A stretch of 64,000 nt of DNA from Nectonema munidae (lineage: Eukaryota > Nematomorpha > Nectonematoida > Nectonematidae), in the NCBI GenBank assembly GCA_030549495.1, contig JAUIRK010000365.1, positions 62,001-126,000 on the forward strand, given 5' to 3'. The first letter of the stretch is position 1. Every line of letters begins with the position of its first letter. Below, in pieces: positions 35,986-48,787 of this stretch. The position numbers and the translations under genes are program-made. A model generated the notes under the pieces. The model ran no database searches. It was not told the origin of the DNA and saw nothing but the letters and a program-made list of their open reading frames with translations.

Positions 35986-37429
35986 GAAAGCGAAACAACT
36001 TACAAGCTACATGTGTGATGTATGACGCTCCCAAAATGCATGAATCCAGTCTGTTTCTAAGCTTGCGTGTTACTTGCGCTGCCCAATCGAAAAGTGGAGT
36101 ATATCTTGCGTTGCGAGCAAGTGCAAACGTTTTCTTACGAGCTTATCTAATAATATCAAAAAGTAATATTATATTTTATTTCATTTTTAAAAAATACCAG
36201 CATTATTATTATTTCTTTATATTCTGCATTTTCATTAGTATTTATATTTTTTTAATAAAATTTCCTCAACTTGTATACTCGTACTTACAATTTTATTCAA
36301 CAGAGTTTTTCTTATCCAGACCATGCGTTAATATTTTTAATTAAAATTAACACCTAATATTTAATCGGGTGTGCAAATATCAAAAAAGTTAGAAATATAA
36401 AAAGAGCCAGGAGTATTTGTCAAATGTTAACTCGTGAGCAAAGTTATCTATACTCATCAAAAAAGAGATATCTTTCTTGACATTCTTTTACATTTAGCTG
36501 ATAAAGAAAATATATCATTGTAAAAAATAAAGAAATTTATGCTTCGTGCTATATTTATTAAATACTCTACTCATTTTCAAAAAAATTAATGATAAAAGTA
36601 ATTCGGAGTGTGTAAGTAGAATATAATAGAAGGAGTGTGAATTTTTGCTTATTTTTATAGTTTTGACTTGAATATTATTGATAACTTTTGAAAGTATAAA
36701 ATTGTGTAACCATAGAAACCACCATATGTTTTTATTTATTACTAGCGAAAATTAAATGTATTTGAGTGAAACAAAAATCTTAAATTTAGTTTCATTTGAA
36801 GAACAAATTTTTAATATTTTCATCATAAATCTGTCATATTTTTTGTTAAAAAATTTTTCATATCAGTCTCAAAAATCGGCTTGATTAAAGCATTTTCAAA
36901 AATTCCATTTAAAAAATGTTGATTACTATATGAGTAAATAGAGAATAGATTATTATCGAGAAAATAGATTCCACTTCTGATTTTGAAACTAATATAAATT
37001 TGTTAGGTTTCGAAAAAACAATACTTTGGTAAATAGACATGTTCATGTGTTGTAAAAAGCTGGATAGTAATTCAAAGCTGATAAGTATTTTTACGTGCAA
37101 ATGTCTTTATATAAGATACGCACAAAAAAACCCTCGGATTAAGCCTTTCTTGGAAATACCTCTTCCAAGAAAATCATTTTGTGAAAAGAACCTCATAAGG
37201 AAAAACTCAATTAGAAATAAATTTATTTTGCAGAAAACGCCAAGAAAAATTTCTTTGAAAAACTTTCCCAAGAAAATTATTTTTAGTGTAATACTCAAAT
37301 TTAACTTTCTGACATTAAAAATTGTTTCCAATAGGAGACCAGTGATAGGTCGTGTGATGAAATGTATTGATGATGAAAAGTCGTGTAATGAAATGAGGCA
37401 ACTTAGAGCCAACAAATAAACGCTACTTC
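35986..37429. other. BAZ2 3' UTR and AT-rich spacer
   Basis: No further coding sequence is recognised between the BAZ2 stop and the LINE at 37.4 kb. 37107-37415 has long open frames on both strands, but their composition gives no reason to call a gene. Confidence 0.4.
36256..36261 (+). terminator. Candidate BAZ2 poly(A) signal
   Basis: AATAAA lies 271 nt after the BAZ2 stop codon in AT-rich sequence. In DNA of this composition the hexamer is common by chance, so it is only a candidate. Confidence 0.3.
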
Positions 37430-40222
37430 GCTAATACCTCCTCAAAATCGATCCCAAAACATATACCAATCCATTTTGTCCACTGTCCAATCAGAGCATA
37501 CACAACACACATAATCTTTCCAATTGTCCACACAATACTAGAAATCATTCATTTATGGTGCAACTCGTGCCAAACGATAAAATTATTAACAAAATGGGAA
37601 AACAACTTGGCTCAATTCTATATCTACTATACAATCCTAGGTACTACTTATACACAAAGGGGTTCTCTTAATTTTACACGTTTTGATGAAAATACTTTCA
37701 TCGAGATCGCATCCAAAGCTATTTCTTCTCTTCAGTTTGAGCAGTTCTCAAATGACGCTGAGAAACTTTTTTCAAATTTAATATACTCTCTCAAAAAGTC
37801 AGTCGAAATATCAACTATAGAGGTATGCAAGGGTCATATGTAAGTATAAGAACAAGCATAAACCTTGAATTTCTTTAGAAATTATAAATTTGATTAAGAC
37901 AAGAGACACACCATTTTCAAAAATATGAAACGTAAAAAAGAAATCAATAAGTATGATGGAATTATGTAGGTGTAAGTTTATAGCACGAATAAAATTAAGT
38001 ATAAAATTCGTTTTTTGAAAGAAAGCTATTTTGCAAATATATTTAATAGCTGTCAATCAACGCGTCAAATTTGGTCTTGTATAAATGAAACACTCAAAAA
38101 GTCAGAGAAAAAACGTATTTTATTGAAAGATGGAGATTGTTTGGTAGAAGACGATCACCAGATTGCAGAAAAGTTCAATGAGCATTCACTTCCTTTTCTA
38201 CAAATCTATGCAAAAATGCTAGTCCGATTACTTGCCTCCTTCTGAAAATTCTTTTTCATTTAGTATTATTGATAGGGAATGTGTTTTGTCCGCGATATTA
38301 GATCTTGAAAATAGCAAATCTTGTGATGTTTACGGTGTATCTATATATCATGTGAAATTGGTGGCCTCAGTTATTTGTAATTTTTTTGCTCTTTCAATTA
38401 ATTCTTCAATAAGACATTGTATCTTCCCATCTGTTTTGAAGTCACATAAAGTAATCCCTTTCTAGAAGAAAGATGATAATAAAAGCGTAAAAAATTACGG
38501 ACCTAAATAAAAAATTATATTTCACTCGAAGCCGTCAACCCTAAGCAGGGGCGGATCTAGAAATTGGCATTAGAATCTCCATAGTTGCAACACTTTCTAA
38601 AGTTTTTGAGAAAATCATTCTCACACAAATTAATTTTCACATTTTTCAGAAAAATCTAATCTCAAAATTTCAATTTGGCTTTAGGAAGGATTACTCGTGT
38701 GAAAATGTATACTCTTTTCCTAATTGATGAACTTATTTCTTTTCTAGAAAAAAAGAAGAAGACATTGTTCTCCTGTTTTTCGATATGAGTTAAGCCTTTG
38801 ACCATGTCAACCAACCACTCCATATTAATCAAAAAGCTTTCCAAATCCGGCTTGAGTCAAAACACATTAAATCCGGCGTACTCCAGGGCTCTATTCTTAC
38901 CCCTTTTTTTATTTAGTTTTTATGTGAATGATGTTTTCAATATATCCAGTTTTTTCACTTTTCTCTTATATGCGGATGATTCTTGCGCAAATTTTCCTCT
39001 TTCTAGTATTAAGAAAAATGATATCATTGATACTAGTACATTTGATAGCAGCATAAATTGATTTTTTAGTTGGTGTAACGCGATAATAGCTTGATGATTA
39101 ATAAAAAAAAGTCGAAATCTATGATTGTTTCGCCCAAAAACTTTGTTGATGATAGAATGCTATCATTCGCTCGTTTCGAAGTGGTAAATAGTTTTAGCTT
39201 ACTTGGCTTAACATTAGACAATAAGCTGACTTTTTCTCAACATATTAATCAAGTTTCAAACAAACTTAGTCAAATCATAAGTGTTCTACGTCGTACAAAA
39301 CATATTTTCCCTTCAAAAATAAAACTTCTACTCTATAAAATGTTATTTTAACCTCATGTTCAGTACAGCCTTTTGAATTGATACCTCATAATAAAAACAA
39401 GATAAAATTACTACAAAATCTGCTATAAGATGTGTTTTCAACCTCAAATGGTATTTACCATACAGAACAAATTTTCCAAACTCATTGTTTACTCAAGCTA
39501 GAAGATTTGTTTAATGTTAAAGTTGCTAAAATTTGTTAAAATTTCTTCAGAAAATGCTTGAAATATCACAAGAATATAAAATATGAAACAAGAAAAGCTC
39601 ATGATCCACTTCCTATCTTCTACCTCCTCACAACTTCTGACATCTCTGTTCAATACAAAACGAACATGTTATACAGAAAGTTTCCGTTTTTTTTTCGAAG
39701 AACTTAGTTTATCTATAAAAAATACAAGTCTTTGTTGAAACAATTTTTTTTATGTCCTTTTACAGCATTCTTCCTATCTGTGATAAAAATTGATACGTCT
39801 GCTGTCAACTACTTTCAAATTTACTCCCAATTTAGCATTTATAGAGTAGTCTATTTTACTTTTGGTTCAATTTTGGCTTTCTAACATATACATGCATATG
39901 AATGCTTGTTTATCAATATAATATGTATTTATATAATATGTAGGTGTTGTATCCTAGTCGCGGCCTTTTGGCTTTATCATCACTCTGTTATATTTAATAC
40001 GCTTATTCACGATAATCATTGTAACATTATTCTTTTGATTTTTTTTGTTGTGTAAACTGAATTTTGCTTAAACAAATCTTAAATCTTATCTAAAAACTGT
40101 AACATGTATAAACCCACAACTTAAACCAAGAACCTTTAATGATGATGAATTTTGTGTAAGTTGGCTGAAACAGATTACCCTAATAAGGTGGTAACAAAAT
40201 CTAGAAGGCAACAACAACAATA
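37430..40222 (+). mobile_element. LINE with reverse transcriptase, CAA-repeat tail (broken)
   Basis: Plus-strand pieces in order: NFTRFDENTFIEIASKAISS (linker after endonuclease), KRILLKDGDCLVEDDHQIAE, ISIVATLSKVFEKIILTQ, SGVLQGSILTP, FLLYADDSCANF (catalytic YADD at 38969-38980) and LGLTLDNKLTFSQHINQVSN. These are jockey/CR1-type LINE motifs. The element ends at GGCAACAACAACAATAAAAA, the same CAA-type tail as the LINE ends at 18319 and 23386. Several frame changes and stops are present, and a 53-bp foreign block sits at 38521-38573. Confidence 0.8.
38521..38573. repeat. 53-bp block inserted in LINE, shared with 40591-40643
   Basis: TTCACTCGAAGCCGTCAACC at the start and GAAATTGGCATTAG at the end. 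It matches 40591-40643 at 48 of 53 positions. It interrupts the LINE reverse transcriptase just before ISIVATLSK. Confidence 0.75.
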
Positions 40223-40590
40223 AAAAAATTTTAATTTGTCTATGCATGGAAAAAAGCAACTGACACATGGTCTTCTTGATTTTCCTTGTTTTTATTTCGT
40301 CATAACAATTTAACTTTTTTCAGATCCAAAAATTATATTTAAAAAATTACGCTAATAATTGAAAGAACAGAATAAAATGTCTAAGAAAAAAGGATTTCAG
40401 AAGAATAGATTTATTAGTGATACCAAAAAAAGTATTTAATCTCGTATTATTCGTTCAGAAATTAAAAAGCCAATTTGTTAAAATTTTGGTATCGTACATA
40501 AGATGAGATTTACAAAATAAAATTAATAAAAGAAAGTACGAATTCATCTTTTTACTTGTTGAAAATGCAATCACAACAATATTCAGACAT

Positions 40591-41660
40591 TTCACTCGAA
40601 GCCGCCAACCCTTCGCAGGGGCGAATCTATAAATTGGCATTAGGGGGGAGACGGATTTTACTAAACTATCAACTCAAATTTGAAGCATATAAATTTAAGC
40701 TTTAAAAGCTTTTTTATTTTCCTCATTCACTTAACTGCGAAGTGAAGAATTTGATCTTTCAACAGTGGCAGTTGTCACTGAAGTCAAAAGCATGATAAGA
40801 AGCCTTATTGTGATAGAGTAAAGATGACGACAAGCGATAGGATGGTTGAGTGTCTCATACATCGTTCCAAGAAGAATATCTTGATAGTTTCATACATTCT
40901 GCCACAACTTTATTTCCTTATTGAATGTTTTTGAATCAGGTAAATCATTAATAAAATATTCAAATAGAAAATTTATGTTTTCTTCTGACAATGGATGTTT
41001 AACAACATAGCTGGGAAGTAGCTTTAATGCAATAATTGCTTTTGATGTTAACTTGTTAAAACGATTTAGCTGTTGAAGTTAAGCATCTAAAATCGTATAA
41101 ATATGGATCTATAAAAAAATATTCTTTAGCAGTAGATGCAGGAACATTGTTTCTTTGTGTTTGCCTACTACACAATCGTGGAATTTCTCTTTTATTTAAT
41201 CCTGAAATTTTTGCCATTTTTTCTATTTTTGTGTATATTTTACTATATTCTTCATGTCATTGACTGTTCCGTATTGAAAAAATGTATTTTTAATTGGAAG
41301 CTTTATTACTTAATTAATAATTATACTTTATTTTTAATTGAAGCTTTATACTTTTTCCTTTTGTATAACCCAAAAATGCAAGACAGTTTGAAAAGCTCAT
41401 ATAAATGTGCTATCAGATAAATGTTTTAGCAAACCATTTGCTTCACAAAGTGATTAAGTGTCCCATCCTTTTTCTATCATCATTGTACTTCTGTTACATG
41501 ATAAGACTTGCAAATTGCTAGATTTAAATCATGACTACAACAATAAAAATAAACTCCTTTTTTTGCAAATATTTTTGCACATCTCATTTGAGTTCCCAAA
41601 ATGTTAGCATCACCGTCCATAGTTTGTGAACGACATTACTTTACAGTTAAATCGATCGTA
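40591..41660 (-). mobile_element. Broken hAT transposon (transposase on minus strand)
   Basis: Minus-strand pieces: MDGDANILGTQMRCAK and YFYCCSHDLNLAICKS (the usual Q-YDGA-NM--, HC-AH-LNL blocks), PSYVVKHPLSEENINFLFEY, and MLLTSVTTATVERSNSSLRS (hAT dimerisation signature, TATVERSFS-LR). Stops and frame changes interrupt it. The left end carries the 53-bp block plus GGGGGGAGACGG. The right end was not identified. Confidence 0.7.
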
Positions 41661-42014
41661 TTAAATTTGATTTATCACTTGATAGTTAATTAAATACTCA
41701 TTCTAATGTCTAAATCTATCTCGAACGTCTTTGTATACAAATTAGTGGAAAATTCATAAGATAAAATTGTGTGTTTAAAATCCAGACTTTAAAACCAAAG
41801 CGAAAACAATTTTCATTTCATATAGAAAATATTTGTGGTGTTTGCATTGCACAAAATGTAATTTCTGTCAAATTGGATAAAAATGAATTAAATTTTAAAG
41901 TAATTCTTGATGGACCCGTATTTCTAAATGGTGAAATGCCAATTGAAAACCTATAAATATTGGGCAAAATGAACCACTTGGACTTTCTTTCTATTTTTCA
42001 ATACTCACGTAGAT

Positions 42015-42292
42015 GCAGAGCCCCGCTACCTATTAAATTTTGGGGCACAAGCCCCCCCCCCTACAACTTTTTCTCAAGCTCCCCTAAAAAATTTTTCATT
42101 ACCCTAAAAAAATATGTCAAACATCTAGCATTCATAATAATTTCTTTCATGAAAATGTAATCTCTATAGATATGGCTTGACAAATACATCATATGTTTTC
42201 TTTTCGCCTTTAAATAAATTAATCTGATAGTTCAAATATTAGCACCCCAATGATGCCCCCTTCCCATAAAATTTTTGCTTAGCGCGGGCACT
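42015..42292. mobile_element. Short inverted-repeat element with C/G-run subterminal sequence
   Basis: Left CAGAGCCCCGCTACC and ATTAAATTTTGGGGCAC; right end on the reverse strand AGTGCCCGCGCTAAGC and AAAATTTTATGGGAAGGGGG. Imperfect inverted ends about 40 bp long, with no coding capacity. Class uncertain. Confidence 0.4.
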
Positions 42293-43580
42293 TTGTAGAA
42301 GGATAGCAGATTTTCTGGCTAGGTTCATGTTCATAGAGACTCTGGGAGTAACTAAGTATTAATTTTAAAATTAAAACTTAATTTAGAAAATTTAACGAGT
42401 TTGTTTTAAGGGCAACATAATTAGACTGAAGCAAGATAAAGATGAATATTTCATCAAGAACTATCTATTTGAACTTATAAAAAATTAAATAATTCACGAT
42501 TATAGATCTTTTGTAATAGTAAAATATGATAAATAGTAAAAAACGGCTCAGTGAAATCATGGAATTTCCACAAGGCAGTGTTCTTTCCTTACAAAAAAAG
42601 GCATATAATCAAAAAGTAACTTTAACAAACACAAAAATCTGACAATATAACTTTATCAACTATTTTTCTAAAATTAGACAAAATAAAAATGATCGTTTAT
42701 TTATTAATAGATTTATTTGATTTGATATATTGCCTATAAATGATTTTAGTTATTTTTAAAATATGCAATGCTGTAACTAAAGTTAAAAAAAATCGAGAAA
42801 TATATGAATGACTCTGTAAATAGGGGGAAAGTTAACTAATTTTTCAGTTTCGAAAGAAAATCTTTTTATATTTATAATTATTAATCTCCTTTTAATTATA
42901 ACTTAAAAATATTATATTGATACTTAATTAATTCAAGAATAACATTCTTTATCGAAAGAGCAAGAAAAATGGAAAAGAAAGAAAAAAAAGTAATACACGC
43001 ACATGTTAAATATGTACATAAAGATTAAAGATTGAATATTATTTTTTAACAGCGTTTTTTAATTAAAGGCGTTAGAGAAATCGAGATCGCTTTAAAATTT
43101 TTTTATATTGTGATAGATACCATAAATTATTTCATTAAAGCAGCTGTTATTGTCAAAAGACTGAAAATGAAGAAGATGATTGGATCTAGTGAAGTGGGAG
43201 TGAATACTGTTATTATATGAAAAGATATCAGAAAAATAGTGATTTTTTAAAGATAGTTTATAATAAAGCATGCATTAAAGATAGGTGTTAATTTCGTATA
43301 TATTTAAGAATGTAATTAAGTTTTTTTCATTATTGTAGATGGTGAATTTTATACACTTTGTTTGTACTCGTAGTAATTTATTTATATATGTGAAATTACT
43401 TGTGCACCAAAAGTAATTGCAATATATTAAATGAGGGTAAACCTAAGAATAGTATAGAGTAGTCCTGCTTCTAGAAGTTAGAAAATGCCGTAATCTAAAG
43501 AAGGTTCCATAAAGACGTGAGATTTTAGTAATCAAGTTTTTTATGTGGTAGGTCCATGAAAGATTCGAAGAAAGTGTAAG

Positions 43581-44400
43581 TCAGAGATAGGTATAATGTT
43601 CGACACGCTCTAATTTATAATTATTAATAGTTATATCATGAAAATCATTTCTATTAAATTTGGAAAAAACAACATATTTACATTTACTCAAGTTCAAGTT
43701 TAAGAGATTGTTATTACAACAACTATGGACTAATCTAAGTACATTATTGATCTTATTATCATAGTTCAAATGACTAAATAGGTTAAAATGTAAACAAATA
43801 TCATCTGCATATAAAATGGGTGAACAGTTGTCCAAGAAATATATAGGTAAGTCATTAATATATAATAAAAACAGGAAAAGATCTAGTATGAAGCCTTGGG
43901 GAACTCGAGTTTGGATGGGCCTGGGTGAGGACTTAAAATTATCTTTGTATATGTAAAAACTCCGAAATTCAACATAGCTTTTAAACGAGAGGAAAATTTT
44001 TGATCTAAAACCCATCCTTTAAAATTTGTGAAGGAGAATTTTATGGTTATAAGTATCAAAGGCTTTAGAAAGGTCGAGAAAAACTCAAAGCGAAGATCTT
44101 GGACTATAGAAAGAATTACAGATTCTAGAAGTGTTAAAATGGCGGTGTCAGTATATTTACAGTTAAGGAAGGCAAATTGATGGTTGAAGATTAGTTTATA
44201 TTTGTTGATAAATTCTGTAAGTCTTGTGAGGACCATCCGTTCGAGGATTTTTGAAAAATTAGAGAGTATAGATATGGGTCGATAATTAGTAATAGATGAG
44301 TAAGGTTTGTTTGATTTTAATATTGGAATGACTTGGGTAAGTTTTAAATGGTCCGTTAAAATTGTTTGAAAAATTTCTTTACATTGCCTCCTTTGTTGTT
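43581..44400 (-). mobile_element. LINE reverse transcriptase fragment
   Basis: Minus-strand pieces in order: NYRPISILSNFSKILERMVL, NHQFAFLNCKYTDTAILTLL, SKAFDT-like segment, VPQGFILDLFLFLLYINDLP and PILYADDICLHF (YADD catalytic motif), then NLNLSKCKYVVFSKF. Frames change at least once. Its upstream end runs into an inverted duplication at 44359-44529. No tail was seen downstream. Confidence 0.8.
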
Positions 44401-44529
44401 ATGTGACTTTGAGTAACTTCAACTTTTGTAAATAATGAATTTTTAATATACACCTGAAGTTTTGATGCCCAGTTTTTACCGTTTAATAACAACAAAGGAG
44501 GCAACGTAAAGAAATTTTTCAAACAATTT
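44359..44529. repeat. Inverted repeat, 43-bp arms, at the upstream end of the LINE fragment
   Basis: The left arm 44359-44401 (TTTCTTTACATTGCCTCCTT and on) and the right arm 44486-44529 (AAGGAGGCAACGTAAAGAAA) are reverse complements with one clear difference. The spacer is 84 bp. Confidence 0.8.
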
Positions 44530-44796
44530 AAAAGTAACTTCTATACTGGTTTCTTTTTTATTTGTGGCAAAATATAAAACACCAAAAGTGGATAGAATAA
44601 AAGAAATAAATTATTCTAAACTAGTCTTAAATTTAAACTATCATACTATGTCATTCAATCTCCAATATTACAGGGGTTAATTTGACTCCGAATAATTTTA
44701 TATCACTTCTTCACTATACACAAAAAAAAATTCACGGAGAGAGATCATAGAAATGCCTCCAAAGAACTACCCACTACGTGGTTATATAAGTAAAGA

Positions 44797-44815
44797 TATA
44801 TATATATATATATAA
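44797..44815. repeat. AT dinucleotide microsatellite
   Basis: About nine to ten TA units in a row within AT-rich spacer. Confidence 0.8.
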
Positions 44816-45264
44816 TAATATGGATATTGATAAATTACTATCTAAATCAAGCATGTATCAGTTTATGCGATTTTTTTATATTTTGTGGCAAAAAATAAGA
44901 AACATTTATTCTAAATTTTAAATATAGTATTTAATAAAGTATATGTAAAATTTTAAAGTATAATTGACTTTTAATTTTAGATTTTTTTCTTTTATATTTT
45001 TTTGTTAATAACTCTGATCAACTAAATAAAGTCAAAGTAGGGTTTCCTATATTATTATTTTTTATTTAAATATTATCTCATTGAATTATAAAATAAACAT
45101 TTATTTTAGCACTGTAATTTCCATTTAAATATCTTTTAAGCTTTATATTAAATATATTCAAAAATTTTAATAAGTTTTTACATTTATTTTTAACCCTTAT
45201 ACGTCTAAAAAAAATTACTTAGAGTAAGTTTCTTATTGCAACTATAAAATATTAAGCAATTATT

Positions 45265-46000
45265 CTTTCTTTTAAAACAGTTCAGTGCGCTGTGTACCCA
45301 ACATATTGTAATGAAAAACTTAAGTTTTATCTGTATGCTGATGACATCACAATGCTCATTTCTACATCTATTATCTCATTCAATATTAATTTGAATTTCA
45401 TTCAAGAAAACATTATTTTTGTTATTTGACAGTGAATACTTGAAAAACAAAAGCTTATGATCTCTAATAGGAAGTATGATATAGTTTTATTCCCATCTAA
45501 TTTTGATTTCGGTTTGTATAAATACTAAAACTTGCTTGGATTTAGAATTGATGAGAAATTAACCTGGATTGATCATATCAATTATTTGTGATGTAAACTA
45601 TCTTCCATAAAGCTTTAAATAGAAGATTGATGTTTTTTCTCCATAAATGTTTATCTTTGCCTTATCTTAATTACAACATTCTAATATCGGGCATGCGAAT
45701 TTGGGTAAAGTTTTTAAATGAATTTTTGACATGTAAGATTTAATACAAATCAACTATTTTCACTAACTAAAATTTTAAATGTGTATAGCATTAAACTTTT
45801 TCAATTTTGCTGGAAATATAATAATAAATTACTACCACTTCACATATCAATTCTTTTTAATTTCAGTGTAGTGTTTCTTTTTGAGATCTAAGTGCATAGC
45901 AAGTATTCCTTTTTATAGACTTGGATCCTCCCGACAATCTATTGTTTGGAAGTTTTCAACGTGTATTTTCTCCTTGTTAATGATTTTCCCTCTATGGCAA
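45265..46000 (+). mobile_element. LINE reverse transcriptase relic
   Basis: Plus-strand pieces: KFYLYADDITMLIS (YADD catalytic motif, about 45328), LLGFRIDEKLTWIDHINYL (LGF-ID-LTW--HI block), and ALNRRLMFFLHKCLSLPYLN with YNILISGMRIWVK. Heavily decayed by stops. Neither end is seen. Confidence 0.7.
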
Positions 46001-48655
46001 ATTTAAAAAAAGCTTTTTCTATGTTAATTGTGAAGTATTCTTGTATCTAGTAAAGTTTTTTTTTCTCAGCTGTGCCTTCTCAATGTACCCAAAGATAGCA
46101 TTTTACTTACCAATATTTCAAATATACATTTTATTTTATTATTTACTTATATATAATACTTTTGAAACTCTTACAAGTAAATGTTCTTAAGGCTACTATT
46201 ATGTTGTAAATCATGATAATTGAAGATTGCTGACTGATAAGAGTATTTCTTGTCTCCATACCCATTGAAATACTCGCATTTTTACATTAATTCTATGCTG
46301 TTAATTTGAATTTATTTGTGATTTCCTTTTTTTATATTGAAAAAATGCTTTTTATTGTTCTTTGATTGGTATGTTAATGTAAATTGCAAATAAATCTTCT
46401 AAAAAACATATTTTGTACGCTAGATTGAATTTATCATAAATCCTTTTAAATCTTATGTTTATCTTATACAGAAGTTCTAGTTTATTCGTTGGTTTGTATA
46501 TCAATATACTCTGTAATCTTCACAAAATTTATTACATTTCCTTTTTCTTTACAACAAATAATACATTTTTTGTATCTTTGTGTGGAGAAGGTGTCTCATA
46601 TGTGAATTTGTGTAATAGTGAAAATCATTGCTACTAAATCTAAAACATGATCAAATTGTTATGTTTCGGATACTTTTATTTATGACAATTCTTGTTTTAT
46701 TTTTTTGAGTCTATTTTTAAAAAAATGGCGAGTTTAAACTTCTAGTATACATTTATATAAGCAGTATCTAAACACTTTTTAATTATACCAATTTTTTATT
46801 TTATTGTGATGAATTATTTGTCAATTGACCGGTTCAGGTGTTTTAAGTCTAATATCTTTTTTTCTGCTAAAACAAATTTAGGTTGAGTAAAGGTATTTTA
46901 TTTTTGTAAAATGTTAAAAGTAAGTTAATTTAAACTTAAAACCTTTTATTGTTTTCTAGATTTTTAAAATTTGAAAATCAGTTAATTGAATAATGATGAA
47001 GTTTTAGGGGTTGTCAGGATTAACTATAAAATTGGAAATGTGTACGTTTTTTGTAACTTATATAGTTGATTTTCTGTAAAATTATCTGCATTTGATGGAT
47101 GCGTTTATTGAGCGAATTTTATTTAAAACACTTCCTTTTTATTTTTTTTTCATAGTTAGTTATACAAATATTGTAATAAACTACATCAAATTTCCATCCC
47201 TTGTCAATCAACATTTTTCAAATACGGGCGAGTTTGTGAACAGATCACCATATCGTTATTGTGATAATCAGTGATTAAAAATAATACTTTACACCATAAT
47301 TTTGTGAGCGAGAAAATCTATGTCTCCATCTCTGGTTTGACGATTTTTTCTTCAAGTTTTGAAAAGTTAGTTATAAACTTGCTTGGTACATAACGAATAT
47401 ATAAAATTAATATTGTGAAGAACTAGATTTATAATCCCTGAACAGATAAAAGTAATTTTAATGTAGCTTAATGTATTCATGAAAGGAATTTATTTCTATT
47501 CCTAGAAATAAACATGAAAAATAAGAGAAGCCATTATTTTTTATCTAAGCAAAATTTATGTATATAAAGATAAGTAACATTACGACCCCTCTTTTTAAGT
47601 TTTGACAGCGGATGAAAATTGGATTAGTGTGATATACTGTTTCCAAATTTTTAATCTATATTTTTGGATGATAATAACGCGTTAGAATTTGTTGTTAGTC
47701 ATTAAAAATTTGAGAGAAATCCTGATAATCTGGACTAAATTAATTTTGCAATGCTTATATATGTGGAAAAAAATTTATTAAGAAAATTCAACAATATATT
47801 TGATTCAACCGTACTTTTGCAAAGTTGAAATATTCTACAATATTTCCTTATTAACGGAGATATCTATAAAATTCATATCAAGAAACATATTGGAAGTTAT
47901 AGTTCCCTATCAGAATCATCTCTCTTACCTTTTTAATAGATATTCGGTTTTTACAATCATTCCATATCTCTCTATGTTTGCGTTATGAGCTTGTATTGCA
48001 AACATATTTTGAGTTATTTCCAGTAACTCAGAAAAGTTATCTATATAACAATAAAAAAAACTCACACATCTGTTATTTTTTAATAGAAGTTGAAAGTTAG
48101 TATTTTCTTTTTCATCATTCAAAATGCCGAAATTAATGAAATAATATTTAATCATTTAAATACCTTGGAAAATCCAGACATTTTAATTTAGGAAAAAGTT
48201 TTTACTAGTCTTTTTCTACCTTCGCCCTAAAATTAATCCTTAAAAATGGAGCATGTAATAGGTCATCATGCTTGCACATTTTGATTATATTTTTTGTGTC
48301 GATCTGATATTTTCGGAAATTTTAGTTAGATAGCGTACTCTTGTAAAAGAAATACTGAATTTGACTTAAATTTGATTTTTAAATCCCATAACACATTTAA
48401 AAACAGAAAAAGAAAAAACTTTATTTGACCACAAATTCAACCATTTTATCAAATTGCAGCAAAAATATCAGTCTTGAAAATAACATCTTTGATTAGCACC
48501 AGAATGCTAATTAAAATTAAGCACGAATGCACTTGCCAAAGAATCTTCCTAGTGTCATTAAAAGATATTTTTCTCATTTTCTTAGTTTTGTTTCAGCTTC
48601 TCTTTGGTTGCCTTCCTGGTGTGCGGAGTTGCCTTTTGCTCTTTCAGCGATCTGC
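46001..48655. other. AT-rich spacer, nothing recognised
   Basis: No coding similarity, inverted ends or tRNA-like sequence was recognised. Open frames of about 60 codons at 46455, 47092 and 47800 look like chance. Confidence 0.5.
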
Positions 48656-48669
48656 ATTAGGGTGGTCCA
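48656..48669 (+). repeat. Left terminal inverted repeat of GC-rich transposon
   Basis: ATTAGGGTGGTCCA; exact reverse complement at 51132-51145. Confidence 0.85.
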
Positions 48670-48787
48670 AAAAACTGAAAATGATAATTCTCTCTCTCCA
48701 CAGGGCTAATTTTATTACACTTCATGAAAAGGAATTACATGCAAAATTTCGTCTCTCTATCTCATCATTTAGGGGTCGCCCCATTTT

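Noticed and set aside
36909-37419. Overlapping open frames on both strands near 37 kb
   Set aside because: No motif, no splice support, and composition typical of chance frames in AT-rich DNA.
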